From contig NZ_CP031557.1 of NCBI RefSeq assembly GCF_003403075.1, positions 2,790,001 through 2,854,000 of the forward strand: a DNA stretch of 64,000 bases, given 5' to 3'. A program made the position numbers and the translations under genes. Origin of the DNA: Flavobacterium psychrotrophum. GTDB lineage: Bacteria > Bacteroidota > Bacteroidia > Flavobacteriales > Flavobacteriaceae. Each line of letters begins with the position of its first letter. Positions within the stretch are counted from its first letter, which is position 1. The notes beneath the pieces were generated by a model, which was not told the origin of the DNA, searched no databases, and saw only the letters and a list, made by a program, of their open reading frames with translations. Below are positions 1 through 8,627 of the stretch, in pieces.

Positions 1-44
1 TGAGGAAGCCATACAGTCATAATCTCAACCTTTGAGAGCAATAA

Positions 45-74
45 AAAGAGGCGTACCATTGGGTACGCCTCTTT
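45..74. terminator. Strong hairpin terminator, probably bidirectional
   Basis: A perfect 13-bp stem (45-57 with 62-74) closes an ATTG loop. It is flanked by an A-run on the left and a T-rich stretch on the right, so it can end transcription from either side. On the minus strand it lies 38 bp after the stop of the receiver protein. On the plus strand it would end an upstream gene whose last codons may lie in bases 1-35. Confidence 0.8.
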
Positions 75-111
75 GCTTTTATAGTTTTTTTCTGAGAAAC
101 AGTATGAGCTA

Positions 112-516
112 TTACACGGGGTCTGGTATAAATATTTTTTCCAGATCTTCTTTGCATATTGGTTTAAGAAAATACTCCTTAACTATAGTACTGAATTTTT
201 TGGCCTTATTAAGATCCTGTTCATCATTAGACGAACTTATCATATAAATGGTAGAAATTTTTGCAAGGCTGCCTGCAAGCTTAGAGTACTCTTCTAAAAA
301 TTGCCACCCATCCATAATAGGCATATTAACATCCAGCAAAATAAGATCTGGCAGGTTACCGGTATCTTTATTTTGCTTAATGCTTTCTATAGCGTCTTGC
401 CCGTTACTAAAAAACAAAGGGTTAACATCTATATTATTTTGCTTAAAAAGGTTTTTAAGTAAAAAATGGTAAATTTTATCATCATCAATTACATACATAT
501 TATTCACCCTCTTCAT
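112..516 (-). CDS. Single-domain response regulator (CheY-like receiver)
   Basis: A 134-residue protein consisting only of a receiver domain. It shows the acidic cluster D11-D13 after the first beta strand, the predicted phospho-acceptor D62 in LLDVNMP, a Ser cluster near residue 94-96 and the conserved Lys in FLKP (K118). With no output domain it probably acts by protein contact or as a phosphate shuttle. It overlaps the 3' end of the PAS kinase gene by 17 bp, so the two are translationally coupled and likely partners. A second ATG at 498 lies just after the kinase stop, but starting there would shorten the first beta strand, so the 516 start is preferred. Confidence 0.85.
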   Translation of the reverse strand: MKRVNNMYVIDDDKIYHFLLKNLFKQNNIDVNPLFFSNGQDAIESIKQNKDTGNLPDLILLDVNMPIMDGWQFLEEYSKLAGSLAKISTIYMISSSNDEQDLNKAKKFSTIVKEYFLKPICKEDLEKIFIPDPV

Positions 517-2026
517 TAAAATATAATTTAAATACAGTACCTTTATTTACTTCACTCGAAACTTCAACCCTGCCTCCCATGGCTTCTATCTGGTTTTTGG
601 TAATAAACAATCCTATTCCCCTTGAATTTTGATGCTTATGGAATGTTTTATACATGCCAAATAATGCATTCTTATGTTTCTTAAGGTCGATACCCAGGCC
701 GTTATCACTAATATACAACACTTTCTTACCTTTCTCTATGGCATAGTCATAAGAAATTACCGGCTTTCGTTCTGAACTTGAGTACTTAATGGCATTAGTT
801 GTAAAATTAAGCAACACACTTTCAAGATATGCCGGGTTGTAGCTAACAGTAACATCCAGCGGAATATTAATTTCTATAGTAACACCATGCTTACTAATTT
901 CATTATGCAATATAGTAAGTATATTCTTAAGGTAATACCTTAAGTTCAAATCTTCTTTTACGTTTTTTACTTCGGTCTGAATTTCAACCAGCTCTTTTAA
1001 ATGGCTGATTGTTATTGTTAACCCATCTGATATACCTTCAAGATGATCAAGCATCTCCTCACGCTCACCTTCAGTACCGGCTGTTTTTAATAAATCCAGC
1101 AACATTTTAAGGTTACCCGCATGCGATCGTAAATTGTGCGATACTATATGGGCAAAGTTGCTAAGCCTGTTATTTTGTTCTCCAATAATAGTAATAATGC
1201 GGGCAAGCTCAATTTCTTTTTCTTTAAGCTCAGTAATATCTTTAAGCGTGCCAATAGCCCTTGTAGGCGCTTCGTGCGCATCACGGTTTACAATACGCCC
1301 CCTGCTCATTACCCAGCGATGGCCAGACTGCTCGTGTTTTATACGGTATATATATTCAAAACGCTGGGTTTTACCCGCTATATAATCTTCAGAGGCTTTC
1401 ATATGCCCTTTAAGATCGTCTTTAAATATAAGCTTGCGCCATTTTTCAAAAGACATAACGGTATCTTTCTCTTCCCTTCCTATGATTTTCATGGATTGGG
1501 AGGAAAAAAACACCTGATTATCAACCATATCAAAATCCCAGATACCCTCAGAGGCAGCCTCAAGGGCATATTTTATACGCTCACCTGAATATTTCAGCTG
1601 CAGCTCCTGTTGCTTTTGAGTAGTTATGTCGCTCATGCGCCCGTAAAAAATTACACTTCCGTCCTGTTGCAACTCAGGGTTAGCATGTACCTTTATCCAT
1701 CGCAGCCCTTTTAACGGCAACTCCACTTCATATTCAAAATCCCACGGCACACCCCTTATACGCGCCCTGTGCAGGGCTACATAAAACCCTCTGTTATATT
1801 TGGGCAGTAACCTGTCATTAAGGCAACCCACAAAATCTGCCATAAAATCTTTTGCAGATATTTCATAAATATTGCTTACAGATTCACTGCAAAAAACCAG
1901 TGTATATACATTATTTCTTTCCCATGCCAACTTAAAAATAACATCCGGAACCTGATCAAGAAGCCTTTTATAAAAGGCATTTAAAGGTTCTGCTCCATCT
2001 ACATCGGGAATATCGAAAAACTTCAT
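500..2026 (-). CDS. PAS-domain sensor histidine kinase
   Basis: A 508-residue kinase without evident membrane segments, so probably a cytoplasmic sensor. Two PAS/PAC modules cover about residues 15-138 and 147-270; the first ends in GRMSDIT and the second in GTLKDIT, both typical PAC ends. The dimerisation/phospho-acceptor helix follows, with the H box FAHIVSHNLR (His297 the likely site), then an HATPase domain with N box FTTNAIKYS (about 411), DNGLGI (about 442) and the SRGIGL G2 box (about 468). The gene is followed by, and overlaps, a receiver-only protein that is its probable phosphorylation partner. The ligand or signal cannot be read from the sequence. Confidence 0.9.
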   Translation of the reverse strand: MKFFDIPDVDGAEPLNAFYKRLLDQVPDVIFKLAWERNNVYTLVFCSESVSNIYEISAKDFMADFVGCLNDRLLPKYNRGFYVALHRARIRGVPWDFEYEVELPLKGLRWIKVHANPELQQDGSVIFYGRMSDITTQKQQELQLKYSGERIKYALEAASEGIWDFDMVDNQVFFSSQSMKIIGREEKDTVMSFEKWRKLIFKDDLKGHMKASEDYIAGKTQRFEYIYRIKHEQSGHRWVMSRGRIVNRDAHEAPTRAIGTLKDITELKEKEIELARIITIIGEQNNRLSNFAHIVSHNLRSHAGNLKMLLDLLKTAGTEGEREEMLDHLEGISDGLTITISHLKELVEIQTEVKNVKEDLNLRYYLKNILTILHNEISKHGVTIEINIPLDVTVSYNPAYLESVLLNFTTNAIKYSSSERKPVISYDYAIEKGKKVLYISDNGLGIDLKKHKNALFGMYKTFHKHQNSRGIGLFITKNQIEAMGGRVEVSSEVNKGTVFKLYFNEEGE

Positions 2027-2079
2027 GGTATAAATTTAGAATAAAAACATCAAATTGTGAACAAGCCGGCATTGCTTTT

Positions 2080-2979
2080 TTATTTTCTCGGATGAAAGTT
2101 GTTTACAATCTGTGAAAGGAAGGTTCTGTCTACATGCATATACACTTCTGTAGTAGTAATAGACTCATGCCCCATCATTAACTGTATAGATCTTAGATCG
2201 GCACCATTCTCCAGCAAATGTGTAGCAAATGAGTGCCTAAAGGTATGCGGGCTTATATTTTTTTGCAGGGTTGTTTTCTCAGCCAGCCTTTTTATAATGG
2301 TAAAGACCATAGCGCGCGTAAGCCCTTTGCCACGCCTTCCCAAAAACACAATATCTTCATGCCCTTTTTGTATATCAAGGTGTACGCGAATGCCTTTTAC
2401 ATAATTAGCGATAAATTTTTGTGTTGTATTACCTATGGGCACAAAACGCTGCTTACTACCCTTGCCGGTTATTCTAATAAACCCTTCATCAAAATAAAGG
2501 TCAGAAAGCCGAAGTGTAGTAAGTTCAGATACACGCAGGCCACACCCATACAGGGTTTCGAGCATAGCTTTATTACGCTCGCCATCATTTTTACTGAGGT
2601 CTATAGCGGCAATAAGGCGGTCAATTTCATTAACTGAAAGCGTATCCGGCAGTTTTCGTCCCATTTTTGGCACTTCTATAAGCTCCATGGGCATATCTTT
2701 TCGATAATCTTCAAACACTAAATATTTAAAAAAACTCTTAAGCCCTGAAATAATCCGTGCCCGGCTGCGTGGGTTTAGTTCTCCTGCTATATAGTAAATA
2801 AACTGCTGCAGCGTTTCTTCACCAATTAAAACCGGAGAAACATCTATTGTATTATCTTCTAAATACTTAACCAACCTATTTATATCAAAAAGGTAATTTG
2901 TAAGCGAATTTTCAGACAGGCCACGCTCTATCCTGAGGTAGGTTTTGTATTCGTTTATGTATGTTTTCCAAACTTTCAT
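2080..2979 (-). CDS. xerD: Site-specific tyrosine recombinase, XerD type
   Basis: A 299-residue tyrosine recombinase of normal XerC/D length. It has an N-terminal SAM-like DNA-binding domain (about 1-90) and a C-terminal catalytic domain. Catalytic residues visible are R149 in GCGLRVSEL, K173 in TGKGSKQ, H245 and R248 in PHTFRHSFATH, H271 in MGHES and the nucleophile Y280 in TEVYMHVD. Xer recombinases resolve chromosome dimers at dif during cell division. The housekeeping context and lack of mobile genes nearby favour that role over an integrase. XerC versus XerD is not fully decided by motifs; many Bacteroidota encode only one or two such enzymes. Confidence 0.88.
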   Translation of the reverse strand: MKVWKTYINEYKTYLRIERGLSENSLTNYLFDINRLVKYLEDNTIDVSPVLIGEETLQQFIYYIAGELNPRSRARIISGLKSFFKYLVFEDYRKDMPMELIEVPKMGRKLPDTLSVNEIDRLIAAIDLSKNDGERNKAMLETLYGCGLRVSELTTLRLSDLYFDEGFIRITGKGSKQRFVPIGNTTQKFIANYVKGIRVHLDIQKGHEDIVFLGRRGKGLTRAMVFTIIKRLAEKTTLQKNISPHTFRHSFATHLLENGADLRSIQLMMGHESITTTEVYMHVDRTFLSQIVNNFHPRK

Positions 2980-3073
2980 TACCGGTTAAACTTTTGTGAA
3001 TTAAGAAATCCTTGGTAATTGCACCTTTTTTATTGATATACTTTTGAAACACAAAACTAAAACTAAATTAAAC

Positions 3074-3700
3074 ATGAAACTATTTAAATTTTTAACAGTA
3101 GGCGCATTATTAATAGGTGGTATGGCTACCTCTTTTGCGCAGGAAGATGCAAGTAATGCCGACAGCATGAACATTAGCTTTGGTGTTAAAGGTGGTGTAA
3201 ACTTTGCAACACTTAACGGTGGCGACATTGATGGCAGCCCAGACTCAAGAACCAGCTTTCATGCCGGTGTATTTGCAGAGTTCCCGATAACAACTATGTT
3301 CTCTATACAAACTGAGGCTTTATATTCTGGCCAGGGCGCCGAACTTAATTTTAGGGGAAATGATGGCGACAGGGCTGAACTTCAGCTTGACTACATTAAT
3401 GTGCCGGTACTTGCTAAATTCTATATACTGGAAGGCTTAAGCATTGAGGCAGGACCACAGTTTAGCTTTTTGCTAAATGATGAAGTTGATTTTAACCCAA
3501 ATTCTAACGGCGGCGACAACCCAACACCGTTTAGGGATAGTCTAAAAACATTTGAATTTGGTGTAGCGGGAGGGCTTACATTCCAGACGCCAATTGGTAT
3601 TTTTGCAACGGCAAGATACAACCAGGGCATTACAAAAATTGCTGACGACTTAGACATCCAAAACTCTGTTTTTCAACTGGGTGTAGGATTTAAATTCTAA
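3074..3700 (+). CDS. Outer-membrane beta-barrel protein (porin family)
   Basis: Starting at the ATG at 3074 the 208-residue product begins with a clear signal peptide (MKLFKFLTVGALLIGG..., cleavage after TSFAQ) and continues with alternating, glycine-rich beta strands, ending in LGVGFKF with the C-terminal Phe typical of outer-membrane barrels. The pattern FGVKGGVNFATLNG near the mature N terminus matches the outer-membrane beta-barrel family common in Bacteroidota (PF13568-like). An upstream in-frame start at 3044 would put charged residues ahead of the signal peptide and is not preferred. The gene is divergent from xerD and followed by a terminator. No substrate can be inferred. Confidence 0.85.
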   Translation: MKLFKFLTVGALLIGGMATSFAQEDASNADSMNISFGVKGGVNFATLNGGDIDGSPDSRTSFHAGVFAEFPITTMFSIQTEALYSGQGAELNFRGNDGDRAELQLDYINVPVLAKFYILEGLSIEAGPQFSFLLNDEVDFNPNSNGGDNPTPFRDSLKTFEFGVAGGLTFQTPIGIFATARYNQGITKIADDLDIQNSVFQLGVGFKF

Positions 3701-3737
3701 AAAATAAGATTGATTGGTTTACACACTCTTGTGTAAG

Positions 3738-3767
3738 AGGGCTGCCTTAGGGTGGCCCTTTTTTTTA
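3738..3767 (+). terminator. Rho-independent terminator of the porin-family gene
   Basis: A 9-bp stem with G-U pairs (3738-3746 with 3751-3759) and a TTAG loop runs into eight T residues. Its right edge overlaps the stop codon of the converging DUF721 gene. Confidence 0.75.
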
Positions 3768-4061
3768 CCGGAGCACTACCTGGGTTACAACATCTCTGCC
3801 CAGCTCCTCATTTATCATTTTTATGATCTTATCCTTACCGTAACTAAGCTCTTCGCGCAATACTGCCGATGTAAGCTCTACATAAAGGATACTGTTTCTT
3901 AACATAATGTCGCGGGTATAGTTGTTAACCCCATTACCCATAAGGTTTTTCCAGGCATCACGCACATTTATACCATCCATACCTTTTTGCAGGTTGTTGG
4001 TTTTTATAAACTCTTTAAGCACATCACCTATAGAGCTATTATCATTTAGCCTTTTAGCCAT
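3765..4061 (-). CDS. DUF721 / DciA-like protein
   Basis: A 98-residue protein with the DUF721 pattern: an N-terminal helix (IGDVLKEFIKTNNL), then V-DAWKNLMG and a beta-rich core (LRNSILYVELTSAVLREELSY) with the conserved LR-EL-Y motif. DUF721 proteins include DciA, which loads or assists the replicative helicase in bacteria lacking DnaC. Whether this short version does so is inference. Its ATG overlaps the stop of the upstream lipoprotein gene by one base (TAATG), implying coupled translation. Confidence 0.8.
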   Translation of the reverse strand: MAKRLNDNSSIGDVLKEFIKTNNLQKGMDGINVRDAWKNLMGNGVNNYTRDIMLRNSILYVELTSAVLREELSYGKDKIIKMINEELGRDVVTQVVLR

Positions 4062-4480
4062 TATTTTACAGTAAAGGGTTCTGGTTTTTTATAATGATAT
4101 TCTATATTATGCTGGTTTTTAACCACCAGCTCCTCTTCGTTAAGCTCTATAAGCTCTTCCTGCCATTTAGCATACTCTGTACTATAGCTCATAATGGTTT
4201 TACCACTCTTTTTCGAAAGTGTAAGTTTTTCACTCAGGTCATTCATACGGTAGCTGCCATCCATTTGTGGCATTACTTTTTTACGGCTGCCTACAGAATC
4301 TTTTATCTCAAAAAAATCGATAGTAGGATTTACAGAGTAATCTTTTTCAGAACCATCGGGCATAATAACTTTTTCTATCTCCCAGTAACCATTAATTGCA
4401 TTATATCCTTTTTCTGAACTTTGCTCTTTACAGGAAAATAACAGGGTTGTAAATAAAAATAGAAAGGCTGCTTTTTTCAT
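4061..4480 (-). CDS. Lipocalin-like lipoprotein, function unknown
   Basis: From the ATG at 4480 this is a 139-residue protein with a lipoprotein signal peptide (MKKAAFLFLFTTLLFSC, lipobox LLFSC). The mature part begins YNAINGYWEIEKV, resembling the lipocalin-like domain (G-W-I/V-E-V near the start) seen in many Bacteroidota lipoproteins, and is beta-strand rich. A longer reading would use a TTG at 4501 and place the signal peptide internally. It is translationally coupled to the downstream DUF721 gene. Ligand unknown. Confidence 0.7.
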   Translation of the reverse strand: MKKAAFLFLFTTLLFSCKEQSSEKGYNAINGYWEIEKVIMPDGSEKDYSVNPTIDFFEIKDSVGSRKKVMPQMDGSYRMNDLSEKLTLSKKSGKTIMSYSTEYAKWQEELIELNEEELVVKNQHNIEYHYKKPEPFTVK

Positions 4481-4590
4481 TAGCTTAAATATTAAACGCA
4501 AAGTTAAGTATTAAAAATTGTACATGCCTGCATTAAAAATGCTTTATTGATACATATATTTTGTATGGCACAGCAAGTAATATTTACCAT

Positions 4591-4659
4591 ATATAACAAG
4601 AAAAGCCGTGGCGGGTACCACAGCTAATATTGTAAAATGATATTATTTGCTTGTTATAT
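4591..4659 (-). terminator. Probable terminator region after ftsY
   Basis: An inner imperfect stem (about 4604-4624, AGCCGTGG with CCACAGCT) is followed on the minus strand by a T-rich stretch. It is enclosed by a perfect 10-bp outer inverted repeat (4591-4600 ATATAACAAG with 4650-4659). It sits directly after the ftsY stop. Confidence 0.5.
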
Positions 4660-4660
4660 T

Positions 4661-5614
4661 CTACTTAAAGAAAGAATCTACAAATTCATATTTGTTAAAT
4701 ACCTGCAAATCTTCAATACCTTCGCCTACACCTATGTATTTAACCGGTATTTTAAACTGGTCTGAAATACCTATAACAACACCACCTTTAGCAGTACCAT
4801 CAAGTTTGGTAACCGCAAGGCTTGTAACCTCTGTAGCAGCGGTAAACTGTTTAGCCTGCTCAAAAGCGTTTTGGCCGGTAGAGCCATCAAGCACTAAAAG
4901 TACATCGTGAGGCGCATCATCAATAACCTTTTGCATTACGCGCTTTACCTTAGTAAGCTCGTTCATAAGGTTAACTTTATTATGAAGCCTTCCGGCAGTA
5001 TCAATAATTACAACATCGGCATTTTGCTTAACAGCGCTCTGTACCGTATCAAATGCTACTGAGGCAGGGTCGCTGCCCATTTGCTGGCGTACTATAGGCA
5101 CTCCTACCCTGTCTGCCCATACCTGCAATTGGTCTATTGCTGCGGCACGAAAGGTATCTGCAGCTCCAAGCACCACATTATGGCCGGCTTTTTTAAACTG
5201 GTAAGCAAGTTTGCCAATGGTAGTGGTTTTACCTACACCGTTAACACCTACAACCATTAAAACATATGGCTTTTTATTAGCCGGAATTTCAAACTCTGTA
5301 GCTTCGCCGGTATGGGTTTCGCTTAGTAAACCGCCAATCTCTTCGCGCAATATACCATTAAGTTCATCTGTACCCAAGTATTTATCGCGAGATACACGCT
5401 CTTCTATGCGCTCTATAATTTTAAGTGTGGTATTAACCCCCACATCAGATGCCACAAGTATCTCTTCAAGGTTATCCAGCACCTCATCATCTACTTTGCT
5501 TTTACCGGCAACAGCCTTAGAAAGCTTTGAAAAAAAAGAAGTCTTTGTTTTTTCAAGGCCTTTATCAAGGGTTTCCTTCTTTTCTGAAGAAAATATTTTT
5601 TTAAAGAAATTCAT
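4661..5614 (-). CDS. ftsY: Signal recognition particle receptor FtsY
   Basis: A 317-residue SRP GTPase that docks ribosome-nascent chain-SRP complexes at the inner membrane. A short N-terminal N domain precedes the G domain with P loop GVNGVGKTTT (about 123-132), DTFRAAA, DTAGR and TKLDGTAKGG. It lacks the long acidic A domain of E. coli FtsY, as usual in this phylum. It lies just downstream of the DUF4295-L33-L28 cluster, but a hairpin terminator separates them, so ftsY may have its own promoter. Confidence 0.96.
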   Translation of the reverse strand: MNFFKKIFSSEKKETLDKGLEKTKTSFFSKLSKAVAGKSKVDDEVLDNLEEILVASDVGVNTTLKIIERIEERVSRDKYLGTDELNGILREEIGGLLSETHTGEATEFEIPANKKPYVLMVVGVNGVGKTTTIGKLAYQFKKAGHNVVLGAADTFRAAAIDQLQVWADRVGVPIVRQQMGSDPASVAFDTVQSAVKQNADVVIIDTAGRLHNKVNLMNELTKVKRVMQKVIDDAPHDVLLVLDGSTGQNAFEQAKQFTAATEVTSLAVTKLDGTAKGGVVIGISDQFKIPVKYIGVGEGIEDLQVFNKYEFVDSFFK

Positions 5615-5660
5615 ATACGCTACTTCGTCTTGATTTGCGGGGTAAATATAGAAAATAAAA

Positions 5661-5689
5661 AAGCTACTTTCGTTATCTGAAAGTAGCTT
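5661..5689 (-). terminator. Terminator of the L28/L33/DUF4295 cluster
   Basis: A perfect 11-bp stem (5661-5671 with 5679-5689) with a 7-nt loop is followed on the minus strand by a T-run. It lies between the DUF4295 stop and the ftsY start. Confidence 0.8.
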
Positions 5690-5710
5690 TTCTATATACT
5701 GTAAGGATAA

Positions 5711-5863
5711 TTATTTCTTTTTAAGAAATGTATCCACTTCTTCAGGAGACATAACGCTCTCAACAAAAGTATAAGCACCAGTTTTAGGAGACTTTACCAT
5801 TTTGATAGCTTTGGTTAACCTTTTAGAAGCTGTCTGTAACGTTGCTACGGTTTTCTTTGCCAT
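5711..5863 (-). CDS. DUF4295 small basic protein
   Basis: A 50-residue, lysine-rich ORF starting MAKKTVATLQTASKRL and ending in EEVDTFLKKK. Its N terminus resembles small ribosomal proteins, and it sits immediately after rpmG in the order rpmB-rpmG-DUF4295-ftsY, a neighbourhood typical of Bacteroidota. The family (DUF4295) is known by position only; a ribosome-associated role is inference from gene order, size and charge. The ORF is short but has a good ATG, the family sequence, and a terminator directly after it. Confidence 0.85.
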   Translation of the reverse strand: MAKKTVATLQTASKRLTKAIKMVKSPKTGAYTFVESVMSPEEVDTFLKKK

Positions 5864-5875
5864 GACTCAAATGAA

Positions 5876-6058
5876 TTATTTAATTTCTTTATGAACCGTA
5901 ACCTTTTTAAGGATAGGGTTGAATTTTTTTATCTCTAACCTGTCTGGGGTATTCTTCTTGTTTTTGGTAGTAATATACCTTGAAGTACCCGGAACGCCTG
6001 AAGTTTTGTGCTCAGTACATTCTAAAATAACCTGGATTCTGTTACCTTTTTTTGCCAT
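5876..6058 (-). CDS. rpmG: 50S ribosomal protein L33
   Basis: A 60-residue L33 ([18 protein letters not shown]..., ending [11 protein letters not shown]). Only one cysteine is present, so the four-Cys zinc ribbon of C+ L33 proteins is absent; this is the zinc-independent type. It lies 31 bp downstream of rpmB and 12 bp ahead of the DUF4295 gene on the same strand, consistent with one transcript. Confidence 0.96.
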   Translation of the reverse strand: MAKKGNRIQVILECTEHKTSGVPGTSRYITTKNKKNTPDRLEIKKFNPILKKVTVHKEIK

Positions 6059-6089
6059 CGTGTAATTTATTTATGAGGTGTAAACGGAA

Positions 6090-6326
6090 TTATTTAATAA
6101 ACCCGTTAGCTTTGGCCTCTTTTAAAACCGCGGCTATACCATTTTTGTTAATAGTCTTGATAGTAGAAGCTGCTACCCTTAGAGTGATCCACCTGTCTTC
6201 CTCAGGAAGATAAAAACGCTTCTTAACTAAGTTCACACTAAACTTGCGCTTAGTTTTGTTCATTGCGTGGGAAACGTTATTTCCAACCATCGCTCTTTTA
6301 CCGGTAAGGGCACAAACTCTTGACAT
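6090..6326 (-). CDS. rpmB: 50S ribosomal protein L28
   Basis: A 78-residue L28 of standard length ([20 protein letters not shown]...), with the RRF-VNL core ([13 protein letters not shown]) and the C-terminal KTINKNGI. The paired-cysteine motif of zinc-binding L28 variants is absent, with a single Cys at position 5. It is first gene of the rpmB-rpmG-DUF4295 cluster; no clear promoter was assigned upstream. Confidence 0.96.
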   Translation of the reverse strand: MSRVCALTGKRAMVGNNVSHAMNKTKRKFSVNLVKKRFYLPEEDRWITLRVAASTIKTINKNGIAAVLKEAKANGFIK

Positions 6327-6405
6327 TATTTCTCGCTTTTATATCGTTATTCAAAATCAGGGTGCAAAGAAACAAAAAACTAATCAATTACGCAAACCCA
6401 AATAA

Positions 6406-7653
6406 TTAGTTTTTTAAAATTTCCTGATAAATTAGTTCCAGTGCCTTTTCAGACGCCCTCTCTATTACCTTTTCTCGTGGTTGACCAAAGTCATATTTAA
6501 AACTGTAAACCTTTGACGGTGTTGCAATTCCTATAAATACCGTACCTACATCGGCAGCGGCATCGCCCTTTGAAGGCCCTGCATTTCCGGTAGTAGAAAC
6601 TGCATAATCTGTATCAAATATTTTTTTAGCACGCAGTGCCATAACCTCCGCAACCTTAGCACTAACCGGGCTGTATATATCTATAAGCTGCTGTTCTATA
6701 CCTAAAATATTTACTTTGCTTTGTGTAGCATAAGTAACAGCACTGCCTTTAAAGTAAGCCGAAGCACCGGCAACACCTGTAAAGAGAGAAGCTACCCTGC
6801 CGCCTGTACAACTTTCGGCAGCCGCTACGGTAAGCCCTTTGTCGCGCAGCATTTTACCCAGCACTACCTCCATAGATTCATCTTCGTTCAGGCCTACAAT
6901 AATATCACTAATTATAGCCTGTAGTTTTGTAATTTCATGCTCAAGCGCCAGTAACAGCGAAGCCTCATCTGCACCATGTGCACTAAGACGTAAACGCACT
7001 TTACCGGGACTTGGCAGGTATGCCAGTTTTATAAATGGCGGCAAATTATCTTCCCAGTCAGCAATACGTTCTGCAACAAGGCTTTCACCCTGCCCGTAGG
7101 TCATTATTGTACGATGGATGATGTACGGCCTTTCGTAAGCTTCTACAATCCTGGGAATAACTTCATTATCTATAAGATATTTCATTTCATAAGGCACGCC
7201 CGGCAGCGATATAAAAACCGTATCGGCCTTTTTTATCCACATACCCGGGGCAGTACCCACCTCATTGTGCAGCACAGTAGCTTTAGACGGCAGCAATGCC
7301 TGATCTTTGTTCATTTGGCTGGCGGGGCGGCTCATAGCCTTTTCAATAAGTTTTACAACGTGTGCTTCAACATCTTCATTACGTACCAGATGGTCATCAA
7401 AATATTCGCAAAAAGTAGTTTTTGTAATATCATCTTTTGTAGGACCAAGGCCACCTGTAAAAATCACGACTTCTACCCTGTTTTGCAAAAATGCCATAGT
7501 ATCCAGTATATGGCGGCGATCGTCGCTTATCGACATCATTTCAGAAACACTTACACCTATCCTGTCCAGCGCCTTAGCCATATAAGCCGAATTAGTATCG
7601 GTTATCTGGCCTATAAGTATTTCATCTCCTATGGTTACTATAGCTGCTTTCAT
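6406..7653 (-). CDS. cinA: CinA-family protein (nicotinamide-nucleotide amidase type)
   Basis: A 415-residue, full-length CinA. The N-terminal MoCF/COG1058 domain (about 1-170) starts [20 protein letters not shown] and carries the [10 protein letters not shown] motif. The C-terminal PncC-type deamidase domain (about 255-415) starts [12 protein letters not shown] with the catalytic Ser in ESCTGG. CinA proteins recycle NMN or hydrolyse ADP-ribose-like pyridine nucleotides; a competence role is not implied by the sequence. It begins 2 bp after the Hpt gene ends, so the two are co-transcribed. Confidence 0.93.
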   Translation of the reverse strand: MKAAIVTIGDEILIGQITDTNSAYMAKALDRIGVSVSEMMSISDDRRHILDTMAFLQNRVEVVIFTGGLGPTKDDITKTTFCEYFDDHLVRNEDVEAHVVKLIEKAMSRPASQMNKDQALLPSKATVLHNEVGTAPGMWIKKADTVFISLPGVPYEMKYLIDNEVIPRIVEAYERPYIIHRTIMTYGQGESLVAERIADWEDNLPPFIKLAYLPSPGKVRLRLSAHGADEASLLLALEHEITKLQAIISDIIVGLNEDESMEVVLGKMLRDKGLTVAAAESCTGGRVASLFTGVAGASAYFKGSAVTYATQSKVNILGIEQQLIDIYSPVSAKVAEVMALRAKKIFDTDYAVSTTGNAGPSKGDAAADVGTVFIGIATPSKVYSFKYDFGQPREKVIERASEKALELIYQEILKN

Positions 7654-7655
7654 AA

Positions 7656-8000
7656 TTACAGGTTATAATTTTTCTTTACTTCTTTAAGCGTGTTTGCAAC
7701 ATGCTCTTTAAGACTCCTTACAACATCTCTTATTTCCTTGCGCCTGCCTTCGGCTTTTGCCCATTTTTCAATAGCAAGTATATCGTCATACGCAAGATCC
7801 ATACCCAGCAAATCCAGCGTAGGTTTTATTTTATGGGCAGCATGATACACCCTGTTATGGTCTTTATCTTCAAGGCCTGTTTTAATATTTTTTACCTCAA
7901 CAGGAACCTCTTCGGTAAAAAGAGTTACAATTTGTTTTGCAAATTCTTCATCATTATCAGAAATCGCATATACTTTTGATAAGTTGTAATGTAATGCCAT
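7656..8000 (-). CDS. Stand-alone Hpt (histidine phosphotransfer) protein
   Basis: A 114-residue all-helical protein with the Hpt signature [15 protein letters not shown]; His56 is the predicted phosphorylated residue. Hpt proteins relay phosphate between receiver domains in multi-step phosphorelays. It lies between a FAH-family hydrolase gene (5 bp upstream) and cinA (2 bp downstream), all on the minus strand, with no kinase adjacent; the nearest receiver in the window is at 112-516. Its partners are therefore unknown. Confidence 0.85.
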   Translation of the reverse strand: MALHYNLSKVYAISDNDEEFAKQIVTLFTEEVPVEVKNIKTGLEDKDHNRVYHAAHKIKPTLDLLGMDLAYDDILAIEKWAKAEGRRKEIRDVVRSLKEHVANTLKEVKKNYNL

Positions 8001-8005
8001 ATCTA

Positions 8006-8617
8006 TTACTTAACCTGTATCTTAAATAGTTGTTTTCCTTCTAAAAAGCCTTCCAGCACATCGCCGGCGGCTACCGGGCCTACCCCTTCGGGCGTGCCTG
8101 TAAAAAGCACATCGCCGGTGCGCAGCGTAAAGTATTTTGAAACCTCAGCAATTAGCTCGTCTATCTTCCAGAGCATAAATTGTGCATTACTTTTTTGAAC
8201 AGTATCACCATTTTTATGCAGTTCAAAATTAATATCATCTACAGATGTATAATTGGTTTTTGGCACAAAATCGCCAATAACCGCAGAACCATCAAAAGCT
8301 TTTGCCTTTTCCCACGGCAGGCCTTTAGCTTTAAGGGCATCCTGAAGGTCGCGTGCGGTAAAGTCTATACCTACACTTATCTCATCATAATACTTATGTG
8401 CAAACGTAGGCTCTATATACTTGCCTACTTTATTGATCTTTACAATAAGTTCAATTTCATAATGCACATCAGTAGTAAACTCCGGTATTACAAATGGAAA
8501 CTGCTTTTGTAAAAGCGCCGAATCGGGCTTCATAAAAATAACCGGTTCAGAAGGGCGCTCATTATTAAGCTCCTCTATATGGTTTACATAGTTCCTGCCA
8601 ATGCAAATAATTTTCAT
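8006..8617 (-). CDS. Fumarylacetoacetate hydrolase (FAH) family protein
   Basis: A 203-residue FAH-fold protein. Visible family motifs are the N-terminal CIGRNYVNHI, the metal-binding region YEIELIVKI, GIDFTARDLQ, and FTGTPEGVGPV near the C terminus. Such short members act as acylpyruvate hydrolases or oxaloacetate decarboxylases/tautomerases; the substrate cannot be fixed from sequence. It sits in a tight minus-strand run: the exonuclease gene ends 10 bp upstream and the Hpt gene starts 5 bp downstream. Confidence 0.9.
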   Translation of the reverse strand: MKIICIGRNYVNHIEELNNERPSEPVIFMKPDSALLQKQFPFVIPEFTTDVHYEIELIVKINKVGKYIEPTFAHKYYDEISVGIDFTARDLQDALKAKGLPWEKAKAFDGSAVIGDFVPKTNYTSVDDINFELHKNGDTVQKSNAQFMLWKIDELIAEVSKYFTLRTGDVLFTGTPEGVGPVAAGDVLEGFLEGKQLFKIQVK

Positions 8618-8627
8618 AGTACGAAGC

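Noticed and set aside
2080..2979. XerD-type recombinase as the integrase of a mobile island.
   Set aside because: No attachment-site repeats, tRNA gene or mobile genes are found nearby; motifs and length fit a housekeeping Xer protein.
3001..3228. Minus-strand open frame across the start of the porin-family gene.
   Set aside because: It lies opposite a gene with signal peptide and barrel pattern and has no known domain; a shadow frame.
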